64,000 nucleotides of DNA from Aurantimonas marianensis. GTDB taxonomy: Bacteria > Pseudomonadota > Alphaproteobacteria > Rhizobiales > Rhizobiaceae. Below the pieces are notes generated by a model. The model saw only the letters and a list, made by a program, of their open reading frames with translations, did no database searches and had not been told where the DNA came from. Shown one piece after another: positions 8,387-17,081 of this stretch; the first letter of the stretch is position 1, and every line of letters begins with the position of its first letter. A program made the translations under genes and the position numbers. The DNA is taken from positions 1 through 64,000 of the forward strand of contig NZ_JALHBS010000069.1 of NCBI RefSeq assembly GCF_024195285.1, written 5' to 3'.

Positions 8387-11300
8387 GTGGACCCCTTCGA
8401 ACCAATCCGTTCCAGGGCCGCTGCACTTCATGACGAGTTGCTCTCGGAGCGGGAGGACCCGTTCGATCCACTTGCGCTTGTTCAAGCGGCCGTGGCGCGG
8501 CGCGATCTGGATCTCGTATGGCTGCCCAAAGATGATCCAGCATTGAAAGGCGCGAGAGCGCTATACGATGATCAGGGTGGAACGATCTGCTGCGAGGAGG
8601 ACGGTGACCCGGTTACTCGCGCGCTCCTCGTCGCGCACGAGCTCGGGCATTCCGAACTCCATGCTGGCTCTGCGACGTGCAGCAAATCCGATATCGATCC
8701 GTCGCGGAGCATGGAAACGGCGCCGGTCGGTCTCCAGCGCGTTGAGGATTATGGCGCCCGTGAGCGTCGCGAATTACAGGCCAATGTGTATGCGCGCGAA
8801 CTCGTGCTGCCGCGTGCCTTTGCGCGCGCGTTGCACCTCGAACAAGATCGGGCGGCCGTAGCAATCTGCGAGCGGACGAAACTGCCCGTAGCGCTGGTTC
8901 GGCAGCAGCTGTTCGACGCGTTGCTGCTGCCGCCGATGGTAATTGAAGCGGAACCCGCGCCCCAACCTTCATCCACCCGCAAGCCCGATCCATCCCAGGA
9001 TCGCGCTGCCGAGCAGCGTGCCAAGCCCTTTCAGTTGCAAGCTGGACCGGGGACCGGCAAGACGAGAACGCTGGTGAAGCGCGTGCTTTCGCTGTTGGCT
9101 GAGGGCATCGATCCGGCAGCGATCCTCATCCTGACATTCTCCAATCGCGCTGCCGGCGAATTATCGGAGCGATTGACGGCGGCTGCGCCTGAGGCTGCGC
9201 CAAAGCTTTGGATCGGAACTTTTCACGCGTTCGGCCTCGATCTTGTGAGGCGCTATCACGACAGGCTTCAACTCACGCCAAATCCGTCGCTATTTGACCG
9301 CAGCGACGCGATCGAAGTCCTCGAGGACATTTTGCCGATACTGCCGCTGGTTCATTACCGGAACCTCTGGGATCCGGCGATGGTACTGCGCGACATTGTC
9401 GGTGCGGTCTCGCGCGCCAAGGATGAAATGGTCGGGCCCGAACGATACCGAGAGCTCGCGAACGCGATGCGGGCGAAAGCGGACGCTCTTGATGAGGATG
9501 CGCGGATCGCGGCCGCCAAGTGCCTTGAGATCGCAGATATTTACGATCTTTATGAAGCCGCGCTACGTCGACATGGCGGCGTCGACTTCGGCGACCTCAT
9601 TATGCGCCCAGCGCGTCTGCTGAAAGAGGATGAGGCGGTGCGTATCGGTGTGCAATTCCGCCACCGGCACGTGCTTGTCGATGAATATCAGGACGTGAAT
9701 CGGGCAAGCGCTCGCCTGCTGAAGATGGTAGCGGGCGATGGGGAACGGCTCTGGGTCGTCGGCGATGCGCGACAATCGATCTATCGCTTTCGAGGCGCTT
9801 CTTCCGAAAACATGGTCCGCTTCACGTCCGACTACAATGAGGCCGTGATCGATCAGCTCGGTGTCAACTATCGTTCGACCGAGCAGATCGTGGACAGCTT
9901 CGTCGCAGTCGCGCCGCATATGGGTGCTTCTGAGGGCATGCTGAAGCTGAAACTGGAGGCTGACCGCGGAAAAGGTCCAGGTCGTCCAGAGATTCGAAGC
10001 TTCGAGACGCTGGATTACGAAGCCGAGGGCGTCGCGGCGAGCATTCGCGAGCTTGAGACGGGGGGTGTGCAGCTCCGAGACCAGGCTGTTCTGTGCCGAA
10101 CCAATGGCAGGCTGAACGAAATCGCGTCGGCGCTTGAGGCGCGCGGTATTCCTGTACTGCACCTTGGCAGCCTGTTTGAGCGCGAAGAGGTCCGCGACTT
10201 GCTGGCGCTGCTTAGCCTCGCCGTTGATCCTTTCGGCGACGCGCTGGTGCGCGTCGGCGCGATGCCGCGATACGATCTGTCGCTGCAGGATGTGCATTGC
10301 GTGAGCCGATATCTGCGGTCGCTTGAGAAGCCAGCCCTGACGGGTCTCGCGGCTGCGGCGACGGCGCCAGGCTTGTCTACTTCGGGACGCGAAGGCATCG
10401 AACGCCTCGCGGCGGATCTCAAGGGCATCAGCTCGAGCGCCAACGCCTGGGAGTTTCTCGCCGTCTTTCTTCTCGATCGTACGGATATGGCCAAGCAATT
10501 GGGTAATGCGGCGTCAGTCACAGAGCGCATGCGCGCTGTGGCGGTCTGGCAGTTCTTGAACTTTGTGCGCGATCAGAGTCCGGTGGGGAGGGGGATTCCG
10601 ATCCAACGCACGCTTGATCGGGTACGTCAGTTGGTCTTGCTGGCCGAAGAGCGCGATCTGCGGCAAGTCCCGGCTTCGGCGCTGCATCTAGACGCAGTTC
10701 GGCTTATGACGGTGCATGGCAGCAAAGGCCTCGAATTCGAGGTCGTGCATGTGCCGGGCTTGACGGTGGCGAGTTTCCCGAGTTCCAACCGCGGCCAGCG
10801 TTGTCCGCCACCCGAGGGTATGATCGAGGGTCTCGGTGATATTTCGCCGGCAGACGAAGCGAAGCGTTCCCATAGTGACGAGGAGGAGTGTCTGTTTTTC
10901 GTCGCTCTCTCGCGTGCCCGGACGCACCTTCGTCTTTATCACGCGCGAAAACAACGAAACGGAAACGGGCGCTCGCCGTCGCCGTTTCTCAAGTGGCTCC
11001 CTCCCGGTATGGTCCGAGAGATTCCAGATCCGCCCAGGCTGGCGCTTCCGCCGGGTGTGCCGGAGCCGCAACCGATCACGATCACCTGGCCACCGGACTG
11101 GGCGGTGACAGACAATCGTCTGGGTTCGTACGAGAAGTGTCCGCGCCGCTTCTTCTATACGCACGTTCTGGGCCTTGGCGGCGCACGCAAGCCGACGGCG
11201 TTTTCCCGCACGCACGATTGCCTCTACGACTTGCTGCGCTGGCTCGCAGATACCCGCCGCAGCGGCGATCCCGAGCTGCACGAAGCTGAGGCCGCCTTCG

Positions 11301-11821
11301 AGGAAATCTGGAGGGCGCGCGGGCCGGCAGATCACGCCTTCGCTGCCGACTACCGCAAGCTCGCTTCCCGTCTGATTGCGGCGCTGCTCAATGCCGGGGC
11401 TGGACATCGATTCCGCGACGCTGAACCCCTTGCCATCGACTTTCCAAACGGGCGTGTGCTGGTCGAGCCTAATGAACTGGCCGAGCTGCCCGATGGCACC
11501 GTCGTTATTCGGCGGGTTCGCACGGGCTACAAGCGGAGCGATGAGTATGATCGGCTGGAATACACTCTTTACCACCTTGCGGCCCGCAGGCAGTTTGGTA
11601 GCGGCGCGGTTGTTCAGGCGCTTCATTTAACCGACGAGACGCATGAGCCCGTCGTGATCAGCCCGACCAAGCTCGGAAACCGTCAGAAGAAGAGCGACAG
11701 TATGTTGGGCGGCATCGCTTCCGGCGAGTTTCCGCCGGAGGTGGACGCGGTGACCTGCCCCCGGTGCCCTCACTTCTTCATATGCCCTTCGGCACCGAAC
11801 GGGTCGCTTCAGCTCGACTGA
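8387..11821 (+). CDS. fusion of ImmA/IrrE (M78) peptidase, UvrD-type helicase and Cas4/AddB-like Fe-S domain
   Basis: A GTG start five bases after the previous stop gives 1,144 residues. Residues about 1-185 are an M78 metallopeptidase: HELGH at 84-88 and the downstream ERRELQAN helix supplying a third zinc ligand. Residues about 205-880 are a superfamily 1 helicase: GPGTGKT (220-226), DEYQD, GDARQSIYRFRG, HGSKGLEFE and VALSRAR. The C-terminus resembles the RecB/AddB/Cas4 nuclease fold: YEKCPRRFFY plus a final CPRCPHFFIC, giving the four cysteines of an Fe-S cluster. The expected catalytic Asp and Lys positions read VIRRVRTG, so nuclease activity is doubtful. M78 enzymes in phage and stress biology cleave repressors; here one is joined to a DNA motor. 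It probably senses DNA damage or invading DNA, by inference. Confidence 0.85.
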   Translation: MDPFEPIRSRAAALHDELLSEREDPFDPLALVQAAVARRDLDLVWLPKDDPALKGARALYDDQGGTICCEEDGDPVTRALLVAHELGHSELHAGSATCSKSDIDPSRSMETAPVGLQRVEDYGARERRELQANVYARELVLPRAFARALHLEQDRAAVAICERTKLPVALVRQQLFDALLLPPMVIEAEPAPQPSSTRKPDPSQDRAAEQRAKPFQLQAGPGTGKTRTLVKRVLSLLAEGIDPAAILILTFSNRAAGELSERLTAAAPEAAPKLWIGTFHAFGLDLVRRYHDRLQLTPNPSLFDRSDAIEVLEDILPILPLVHYRNLWDPAMVLRDIVGAVSRAKDEMVGPERYRELANAMRAKADALDEDARIAAAKCLEIADIYDLYEAALRRHGGVDFGDLIMRPARLLKEDEAVRIGVQFRHRHVLVDEYQDVNRASARLLKMVAGDGERLWVVGDARQSIYRFRGASSENMVRFTSDYNEAVIDQLGVNYRSTEQIVDSFVAVAPHMGASEGMLKLKLEADRGKGPGRPEIRSFETLDYEAEGVAASIRELETGGVQLRDQAVLCRTNGRLNEIASALEARGIPVLHLGSLFEREEVRDLLALLSLAVDPFGDALVRVGAMPRYDLSLQDVHCVSRYLRSLEKPALTGLAAAATAPGLSTSGREGIERLAADLKGISSSANAWEFLAVFLLDRTDMAKQLGNAASVTERMRAVAVWQFLNFVRDQSPVGRGIPIQRTLDRVRQLVLLAEERDLRQVPASALHLDAVRLMTVHGSKGLEFEVVHVPGLTVASFPSSNRGQRCPPPEGMIEGLGDISPADEAKRSHSDEEECLFFVALSRARTHLRLYHARKQRNGNGRSPSPFLKWLPPGMVREIPDPPRLALPPGVPEPQPITITWPPDWAVTDNRLGSYEKCPRRFFYTHVLGLGGARKPTAFSRTHDCLYDLLRWLADTRRSGDPELHEAEAAFEEIWRARGPADHAFAADYRKLASRLIAALLNAGAGHRFRDAEPLAIDFPNGRVLVEPNELAELPDGTVVIRRVRTGYKRSDEYDRLEYTLYHLAARRQFGSGAVVQALHLTDETHEPVVISPTKLGNRQKKSDSMLGGIASGEFPPEVDAVTCPRCPHFFICPSAPNGSLQLD

Positions 11822-11929
11822 ATTCTGGCGGCTAGCCTTTCCGGGTTGCTGCTCCGCTGGCGATCAAGCCGGTAAGGGACGAAGCCGGGCAATCCTGCCT
11901 CGCGCTTCGATCCCGCGGAGTGCAAAACG

Positions 11930-12439
11930 ATGAAGTCCATTGACCTTTTCTATCAGGGCGAGGATGTCGGCGAGATCGCGCATATCGAGCTCGAGCCCGA
12001 CGCGACCTTCGCCACCCTCAAGACCCGCCTCGCCGAGAAGCACCAAATCCCGGCCGATGCGCTGCTGTTCATCGAGGACGAGGACGAGCCGATCGACGAG
12101 GGCGTCCTCGTGAAGGAACGGGCAACCGCCAAAGGGCTGAAGGTCCATTTCCACCGCTGCCGCCATGTCGAGGTGACGGTGATGTTCAACGGCGAAACGG
12201 TGGAGCGCCGCTTTCCGCCGAGCGCGACGGTTGCGCGGGTGAAGCGCTGGGCTGCCGAAAAGAAGTTCGGCATGTCCGAGGAGGAGGCCGGCGAGCACGT
12301 GCTGCAGATCGCGGGTACGCATGACAGGCCGGCGCCTGGGACGCACATCGGCTCGCTGACCGACGGCAAGGTCTGCAGCTTGGCCTTCGATCTCGTCCCC
12401 GACGAGCGGGTCAACGGCGCGGCCGGGGGTGTCGCGTGA
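11930..12439 (+). CDS. bilA: BilA, tandem ubiquitin-like modifier
   Basis: A 169-residue protein with two beta-grasp, ubiquitin-like repeats (about residues 1-73 and 78-158), matching the ISG15-like layout of BilA. It is the first gene of a bilA-bilB-bilC-bilD order identical to the known bacterial ISG15-like anti-phage system, in which BilA is conjugated to the phage central tail fibre. The C-terminus reads NGAAGGVA, so a Gly-Gly pair is followed by two residues that the BilC protease would be expected to remove before activation. Its stop overlaps the bilB start (GTGA). Confidence 0.85.
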   Translation: MKSIDLFYQGEDVGEIAHIELEPDATFATLKTRLAEKHQIPADALLFIEDEDEPIDEGVLVKERATAKGLKVHFHRCRHVEVTVMFNGETVERRFPPSATVARVKRWAAEKKFGMSEEEAGEHVLQIAGTHDRPAPGTHIGSLTDGKVCSLAFDLVPDERVNGAAGGVA

Positions 12440-12909
12440 TCGGCCCTGACCAGCGCGCCTTCGAGGCGGACGCGGCGAAGGCCGCGTTCCGCCTCGGTCA
12501 GGCGGAGGGGCGCTGGCGGCTGATCAGCATGGCTTGGCCCTTCGCCTTCTTTGGCGTGGTCGCCAAGGACGGTCGGGAATATGTGCTTCGCCTGAACTGT
12601 GCTGGTTACCCGCAGGTGGCGCCGACGGGCGGGCCCTGGGACATGAAGTCTGACAAGGTCCTCGCATTCGATCTCTGGCCGCGCGGTCAGGGCGAGCGCG
12701 TGTCGGCAGTTTTCCGCACCGACTGGAAGAACGGCGCCGCCCTCTACATGCCCTGTGATCGCGAGAGCCTCGCCGGTCACGACAACTGGCGTCGTGAGAT
12801 GCCGTCGAAGATCTGGCGCCCCGCCGAGGGGATCGTCCAGTACCTGGAGCTCGTCCATGAACTTCTTCAGTCCCGAGACTATGCGCCGCCTCTTCGCTCC
12901 GCGGCATGA
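12436..12909 (+). CDS. bilB: BilB, E2-like ubiquitin-conjugating enzyme
   Basis: A GTG start overlaps the bilA stop and gives 157 residues. The fold pattern and position fit the E2-like BilB, which takes activated BilA from BilD and transfers it to the target. Two cysteines are present, C55 (RLNCAGYPQ) and C107 (LYMPCDRE). The second, next to a conserved-looking DNW motif, is the better candidate for the thioester cysteine. The last 53 bases also encode the start of bilC in another frame. The assignment rests mostly on operon order, because E2-like proteins of this class are very divergent. Confidence 0.75.
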   Translation: MIGPDQRAFEADAAKAAFRLGQAEGRWRLISMAWPFAFFGVVAKDGREYVLRLNCAGYPQVAPTGGPWDMKSDKVLAFDLWPRGQGERVSAVFRTDWKNGAALYMPCDRESLAGHDNWRREMPSKIWRPAEGIVQYLELVHELLQSRDYAPPLRSAA

Positions 12910-13378
12910 GCTGTCCTGCTCGTGGTACCTGTGGCGCCGTTTGAAGACCAAGCTGCGGGAACGCGGTCGCCACCGCAGCCGCGAGAGCGGAGCGTTCCTG
13001 CTCGGCCATCGCGAAGGGGGCAGCGCCAGGATCGTCGACTTTGTGCTCTACGATGATCTCGATCCGCACGCCCTCGACAGCGGCATCGTCCGGTTCGACG
13101 GGCGCTACTTCAGCGACCTCTGGGCGATCTGCAAATCAAGTGGCCTGGCCGTTGTGGCCGATATTCACGTGCATCCGGGCGGATGCGGTCAGAGCGATTC
13201 GGACCGCGATCACCCCATGATCTCGCGCGCCGGCCATATCGCGCTGATCCTGCCGCGTTTCGCGACTGGCCGTCTGCCCCGGCACGACATCGGCATCTAT
13301 CGCTATCTGGGCCGCAAGCAGTGGGACGTAGTGCAGCCGTCCGGGCGCCGCCAATTCTTTCACATCAGTCTGTTCTAG
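12857..13378 (+). CDS. bilC: BilC, JAMM/Mov34 deconjugating protease
   Basis: Starting at the ATG inside bilB gives 173 residues, the usual size of a stand-alone JAMM domain; the longer upstream frame is not needed. The zinc site is visible: Glu in ESGAFLLG (residue 43), His104 and His106 in DIHVHPG, and an Asp from the following SDSDRD. This is the deubiquitinase-like partner that matures BilA or removes it from targets. It lies between bilB and bilD, with a GAGGAGTGA ribosome site for bilD straight after its stop. Confidence 0.85.
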   Translation: MNFFSPETMRRLFAPRHELSCSWYLWRRLKTKLRERGRHRSRESGAFLLGHREGGSARIVDFVLYDDLDPHALDSGIVRFDGRYFSDLWAICKSSGLAVVADIHVHPGGCGQSDSDRDHPMISRAGHIALILPRFATGRLPRHDIGIYRYLGRKQWDVVQPSGRRQFFHISLF

Positions 13379-13392
13379 AGGAGTGACAAGCC

Positions 13393-14790
13393 ATGACCGC
13401 GCAGACTTCGCCAGACGCCCTTCATCGCTTGGTCAAGCACGCCATCGACAGCGGGGTTGCCGCGAGCATTGCCGAGGCAGAAGCGCTTTTTCGAGGTTAC
13501 CGATTGACCGTAGAGATCGATGGCGCCGCCACCGCCGATCCGGTGCAGCAGGCCGCACTGTTGACGACCGTCGCCCTTGGCCGGCGGGTGTTCCTTGGCG
13601 GTGTGACAATCACCGGACCCCTTGAGGCGCCGTTGAAGCTGGCCATGCCGTTCGGGCGGACGTTGGCCGAGGCGGTTCAGGCGCTGGGCGGGGTGCTTGG
13701 CGAGACAGTCTCCGATGCGCCTACGATTGTGATCGGCGGTGGTGCGCGCGAGCGGCGCAAAGGCTTCTGCGTGCGCACGATTGTGGCGGGCTGGAGGGGC
13801 GGCATCCTGCCGATCCATTCAGAGCTGGAGGCTGACGGAGGGAGTGCCATGCCGCTAAGCGGAATGCTTGCGGCGGGATTGGCCGTCAACGAGGCGTTCC
13901 TTTTTGTGAATGGCGGTATGCCTGCGGCCGGACGTCGGGCAGTGGGGCTTTCGCTATGGCGTCCTGACGTGGAAATCGACTGGTTGCAGGCTGACGAAAG
14001 CGAGCCGGCGCTGACCTATCTGCCATCGCGTCTGTGGCTGATCGGTCTTGGCCATCTGGGCCAGGCATATCTGTGGGGCCTCGGCCTGTTGCCCTATCGG
14101 GATCCCGCCAAGGTGGCGCTGGTCCTGCAGGACATCGACGTCATCACCGACTCGACGGAGAGCACCTCGATTCTGACCGATGCCACCATGGTGGGTGAGA
14201 AGAAGACACGGGCGATGGCGATGTGGACGGAGCGGCGCGGCTTTGCGACCTCTCTTCAGGAGCGCCTGTTCACTGCGGATTTCAAGCGGCAGGCGGATGA
14301 GCCGGCAGTCGCGCTCTGCGGGCTCGACAATGGCGCAGGCCGGCGGGCCCTGGACCAGGTTGGGTTCGATCTTATCGTTGAAGCTGGTCTTGGACGCGGG
14401 CACCGCGATTTCCGTACCATGCGGCTTCATGTCTTACCGGGACGGCGTGCTGCCGCCGATATCTGGAAGCAGGCGCGCCAAGGCGAAATGGTCGAGGACC
14501 GTCCGGCCTATGCCAAGCTTCTTACCGACGGTGTGCTCGATCGCTGCGGCATGACGCTGCTTGCCGGCAAGGCCGTCGGCGCGCCGTTCGTGGGCTCGAT
14601 CGCGGCGGCGTTAGCGTTGTCGGAGGTGCTGCGGTTACTGCACGGGGGTACAGCGCACCAGCTTATCGATATCGATCTCCTTAGCCTCGATCAGCGGCTC
14701 GTCTCTCGGCATTCCAATGATTTTGCTGATCTTAACCCGGGTTTCCTAATGGCGGCGGACGCGTGGTCTTCGGACATGGGCAACTCGTGA
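13393..14790 (+). CDS. bilD: BilD, E1-like activating enzyme (ThiF/HesA fold)
   Basis: A 465-residue protein. The N-terminal 200 residues are a Bil-specific extension. A ThiF-type nucleotide-binding fold follows: GLGHLG at 218-223, and an acidic DIDVITDSTE (247-256). It should adenylate the C-terminal glycine of BilA. Cys385 in DRCGMTLLAG is a plausible catalytic cysteine that carries the thioester to BilB. It is the last gene of the Bil operon and ends 30 bases from the convergent integrase gene. Gene order, sizes and spacing agree with a complete, intact system. Confidence 0.85.
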   Translation: MTAQTSPDALHRLVKHAIDSGVAASIAEAEALFRGYRLTVEIDGAATADPVQQAALLTTVALGRRVFLGGVTITGPLEAPLKLAMPFGRTLAEAVQALGGVLGETVSDAPTIVIGGGARERRKGFCVRTIVAGWRGGILPIHSELEADGGSAMPLSGMLAAGLAVNEAFLFVNGGMPAAGRRAVGLSLWRPDVEIDWLQADESEPALTYLPSRLWLIGLGHLGQAYLWGLGLLPYRDPAKVALVLQDIDVITDSTESTSILTDATMVGEKKTRAMAMWTERRGFATSLQERLFTADFKRQADEPAVALCGLDNGAGRRALDQVGFDLIVEAGLGRGHRDFRTMRLHVLPGRRAAADIWKQARQGEMVEDRPAYAKLLTDGVLDRCGMTLLAGKAVGAPFVGSIAAALALSEVLRLLHGGTAHQLIDIDLLSLDQRLVSRHSNDFADLNPGFLMAADAWSSDMGNS

Positions 14791-14820
14791 CGTGGCGATC
14801 CGATGAGAGTTGGAGTTGAA

Positions 14821-16143
14821 CTAAACGCTCGGCCTCGATTCAGTCAGCATTTGATCGATAGCGCTCTGCCGGGATTGCCGATCCAGCGTGTAGGTGTTTC
14901 GCCTAAACTCTACCCCTTCAAGTAAGGCCCTCACGTAGCCAGACACAGTGTCCGCAGCCATGATCAAGGTGGAATCGAGGGTGTGAACGTACTTGCTGGT
15001 GACCGACCCTTTTGCATGCCCAATCAGCGCAGCGATCGTGATTTCGGTGAACCCCAGATCATTGGCTATGCTCGCGAAACTATGCCGCAGCACGTGAGGC
15101 GTGACATCCCAGAGCGCGGTGTCCTTGAACAGCTTCTTCCAACTCTGCGGGAAATTTCCGACCGCGTTGTCGATGCCCTGGCCGGGAAAGACGCAGGTTC
15201 CGGTTCTCTGCAGTCGTTCCCGTTCCAGATATTCCACCACAGGTAATCCGACAGGGCGAACCGAGGCACCCTCCTTGCTGTCGGCCAACCGCAAGCAACT
15301 TCCGTCAAGATCGACGGCGCTCCATTTGAGGTTGACGATTTCGCCGCGCCGACAGCCCGTCAGCGCGATCAGCCTGAGGATTTCGGCGTGTATCCTGTAG
15401 TGATCGCTTCGCTGTGCCTCTCGAAGAATGTTGCCGAGAATCCGGTATTCGGCTTCGCTGAGCCGGCGGTCTCGAACCTGGTATTTCGGCTTGCGAAGGC
15501 CGTGCGTTGGATTGTGCTCGATAATCCCGGCCTCGACCGCATATGAGAAGATTCCACCAAGCAGTCCCATCGTCCGGATTGCGGTCCCGCGGCCGCCGCG
15601 AACAATCGCCTTGCCGCGAAGCTTTTCGGTCTTCACCGTCACGCGGGTCTTCCCGGCGATGATGTCTTTCATCAGATTGTTCATGTCCGGCTTGGTGATG
15701 TCTCGCACGCGTCGTGTGCCCAAAAGGGGGATGATGTGCCTGCGGATACGTCCGACATCGGTGGCAATGGTGGTATCCTTCTTCGGTCTCCCGCCTTTTC
15801 CCAGGACGAGGCCGGCTTCCATATCGGCAATGTACTGCTCGCAGAGCTGCTTGATGGTGAGCGCCTTGCGCTCTTCCTCGCGCTCTTCCGCAGGATCGTC
15901 GCCGTGAGCGACCCGGCCGAGTTGCGCTTTGGCCTCACGACGCGCACTTTCCGGCGTCCACACGCCATGAAGACCGATGGTGTAGCGCCGGGACCGGCCC
16001 CTCGATCGGTATTGGATGACGTAACTCCGCTTTCCGGAAGCGAAGACGCGAAGGCCAAACCCCGGGAGCTCATCGTCCCAGATGAGGTAATCCTTGCTGC
16101 CCGTTTCGGCCGTATCGACGACCCGTTTGGTGATCCTCGCCAT
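14821..16143 (-). CDS. tyrosine-family integrase of the island
   Basis: The ATG at 16143 (MARITKRVVD) gives 440 residues, typical of the P4/DUF4102-like integrases that target tRNA genes; a longer upstream frame exists but lacks homology-like sequence. The N-terminal arm-binding domain includes LPGFGLRVFASGKRSYV. The catalytic part shows Arg in TGCRRGEIVNLKW, HVLRHSFAS with His and Arg, GHAKG, and Tyr in SKYVHT. It sits at the island border, reading toward the cargo, and its start is about 180 bases from the tRNA-Arg fragment, as expected for the enzyme that inserted the block. It looks intact. Confidence 0.92.
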   Translation of the reverse strand: MARITKRVVDTAETGSKDYLIWDDELPGFGLRVFASGKRSYVIQYRSRGRSRRYTIGLHGVWTPESARREAKAQLGRVAHGDDPAEEREEERKALTIKQLCEQYIADMEAGLVLGKGGRPKKDTTIATDVGRIRRHIIPLLGTRRVRDITKPDMNNLMKDIIAGKTRVTVKTEKLRGKAIVRGGRGTAIRTMGLLGGIFSYAVEAGIIEHNPTHGLRKPKYQVRDRRLSEAEYRILGNILREAQRSDHYRIHAEILRLIALTGCRRGEIVNLKWSAVDLDGSCLRLADSKEGASVRPVGLPVVEYLERERLQRTGTCVFPGQGIDNAVGNFPQSWKKLFKDTALWDVTPHVLRHSFASIANDLGFTEITIAALIGHAKGSVTSKYVHTLDSTLIMAADTVSGYVRALLEGVEFRRNTYTLDRQSRQSAIDQMLTESRPSV

Positions 16144-16321
16144 AGCCCAGTCCCTGCCGGACCCGATTCTCGCGTAAGCACCACGTAAGCACTTGGCGGC
16201 AAATTCGGGCGTGTTCTCGGATAGAGACTTCGGAGCGTCGATCCTGAAAAGCAATGTTTTTCAGATGCTTATCGTGCTCTGGCGTACTCTATCGCGCAAT
16301 TCGGATGGGGTATTAGACCAG

Positions 16322-16366
16322 CTCCGAAGGCAGAGGTCACAGGTTCGAATCCTGTCGGGTGCACCA
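16322..16366 (+). other. 3' half of tRNA-Arg(CCG), probable right attachment site
   Basis: This 45-base stretch runs from a CTCCGAA anticodon loop (anticodon CCG) through the GGCAG stem, variable region, GGTTCGAATCC T-arm and CGGGTGC acceptor strand to CCA. The bases upstream do not form the CTGCC half of the anticodon stem, and no GCACCCG 5' acceptor strand is present, so it is not a working tRNA. A displaced tRNA 3' end next to an integrase is the classic right-hand att repeat. The intact gene is expected at the left end, outside the window. Confidence 0.75.
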
Positions 16367-16727
16367 TTCCTGAACACCAGTGGGCATTGCCTGTCCACCT
16401 CCATTGTGAGTAGCGAGGAGCGCTCTAAGCCCAGCCCGTCGGCCGGACAGCGTCGCCTGTTTGTCGCCGATAACGATGTGGTCGATAATCGATCGGATGT
16501 ACGCCTTCCGAAAGGGGATATCGCCGTGGCGAACTCGGTCTTTCATGTAGTTCGAGAATGCCACGATCCTTTCGGGGCTCCAGCCCAAGTGCCGGTCCGA
16601 TCCGGCGCCGGACACGCTCAATCCCAGCAGCGGCAATGTCACGGTCTTTCTGTGCCGCTGTGAGCTTCACCCCGAGTTCCGGATCTGACGCTTCGACCAA
16701 CAGACGACGAGATCGTGGTTTCGGCAA
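16337..16727 (-). pseudogene. serine recombinase C-terminal remnant
   Basis: Two frames together resemble the C-terminal end of a large site-specific serine recombinase. One frame (from 16727) reads DPELGVKLTAAQKDRDIAAA; the other, ending at 16337, reads WSPERIVAFSNYMKDRV and RKAYIRSIIDHIVIGDKQAT, then GRRAGLRALL. The N-terminal catalytic domain is missing and at least one frameshift separates the pieces. The last residues, WCTRQDSNL, and the stop codon are encoded by the reverse strand of the tRNA-Arg fragment. It is a decayed remnant of a second mobile element that used the same tRNA. Confidence 0.7.
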
Positions 16728-16965
16728 AAGCCAACGGCACCGACGATCATGCCCGCTTCATGCTTTTTGGCGGCGCGCCAATGAACGGTCCGGGTTACAT
16801 CTGGTGGAACTTGGTGCCTCGCGTCCCGAGCGTATCGAGCAGGCCAAGGAAGAATGGTGCTGGGGCCGCGTCGCGACGGTGCCGGGTGACGAGGAGGAGT
16901 TCATCCCCTTGCCCGAAAACGCACGCCAGGTTATGCGCGCCAAAGGCGGGGTTCACTACCCGTGA
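16715..16965 (+). pseudogene. pirin-family C-terminal fragment, frameshifted
   Basis: One frame encodes ARFMLFGGAPMNGPGYIWWN and the next frame continues SRPERIEQAKEEW and VPGDEEEFIPLPE, which together are the conserved C-terminal part of bacterial pirins. The switch of frame is near base 16,815. The N-terminal cupin with the metal-binding histidines is absent. No start signal is seen. This is a non-functional leftover in the decayed zone beside the island. Confidence 0.75.
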
Positions 16966-17081
16966 GCCCTCGCCTTCACGCCTCGGCTTGCCTGTCCTTG
17001 CCGCCGATAAGCCCACCCAGGTCGGCTTCGCCGGAATGGAGATTGTCGGCCGACACCGCTTCAGCCTGCAACCGGCTGCCA

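Noticed and set aside
9563-10498. 311-codon leftward frame inside the helicase gene
   Set aside because: The opposite strand carries conserved helicase motifs across the same bases; the leftward product has no recognisable domain.
16300-16366. Complete tRNA gene
   Set aside because: The 5' acceptor strand, D-arm and 5' half of the anticodon stem are absent; only the 3' half is present.
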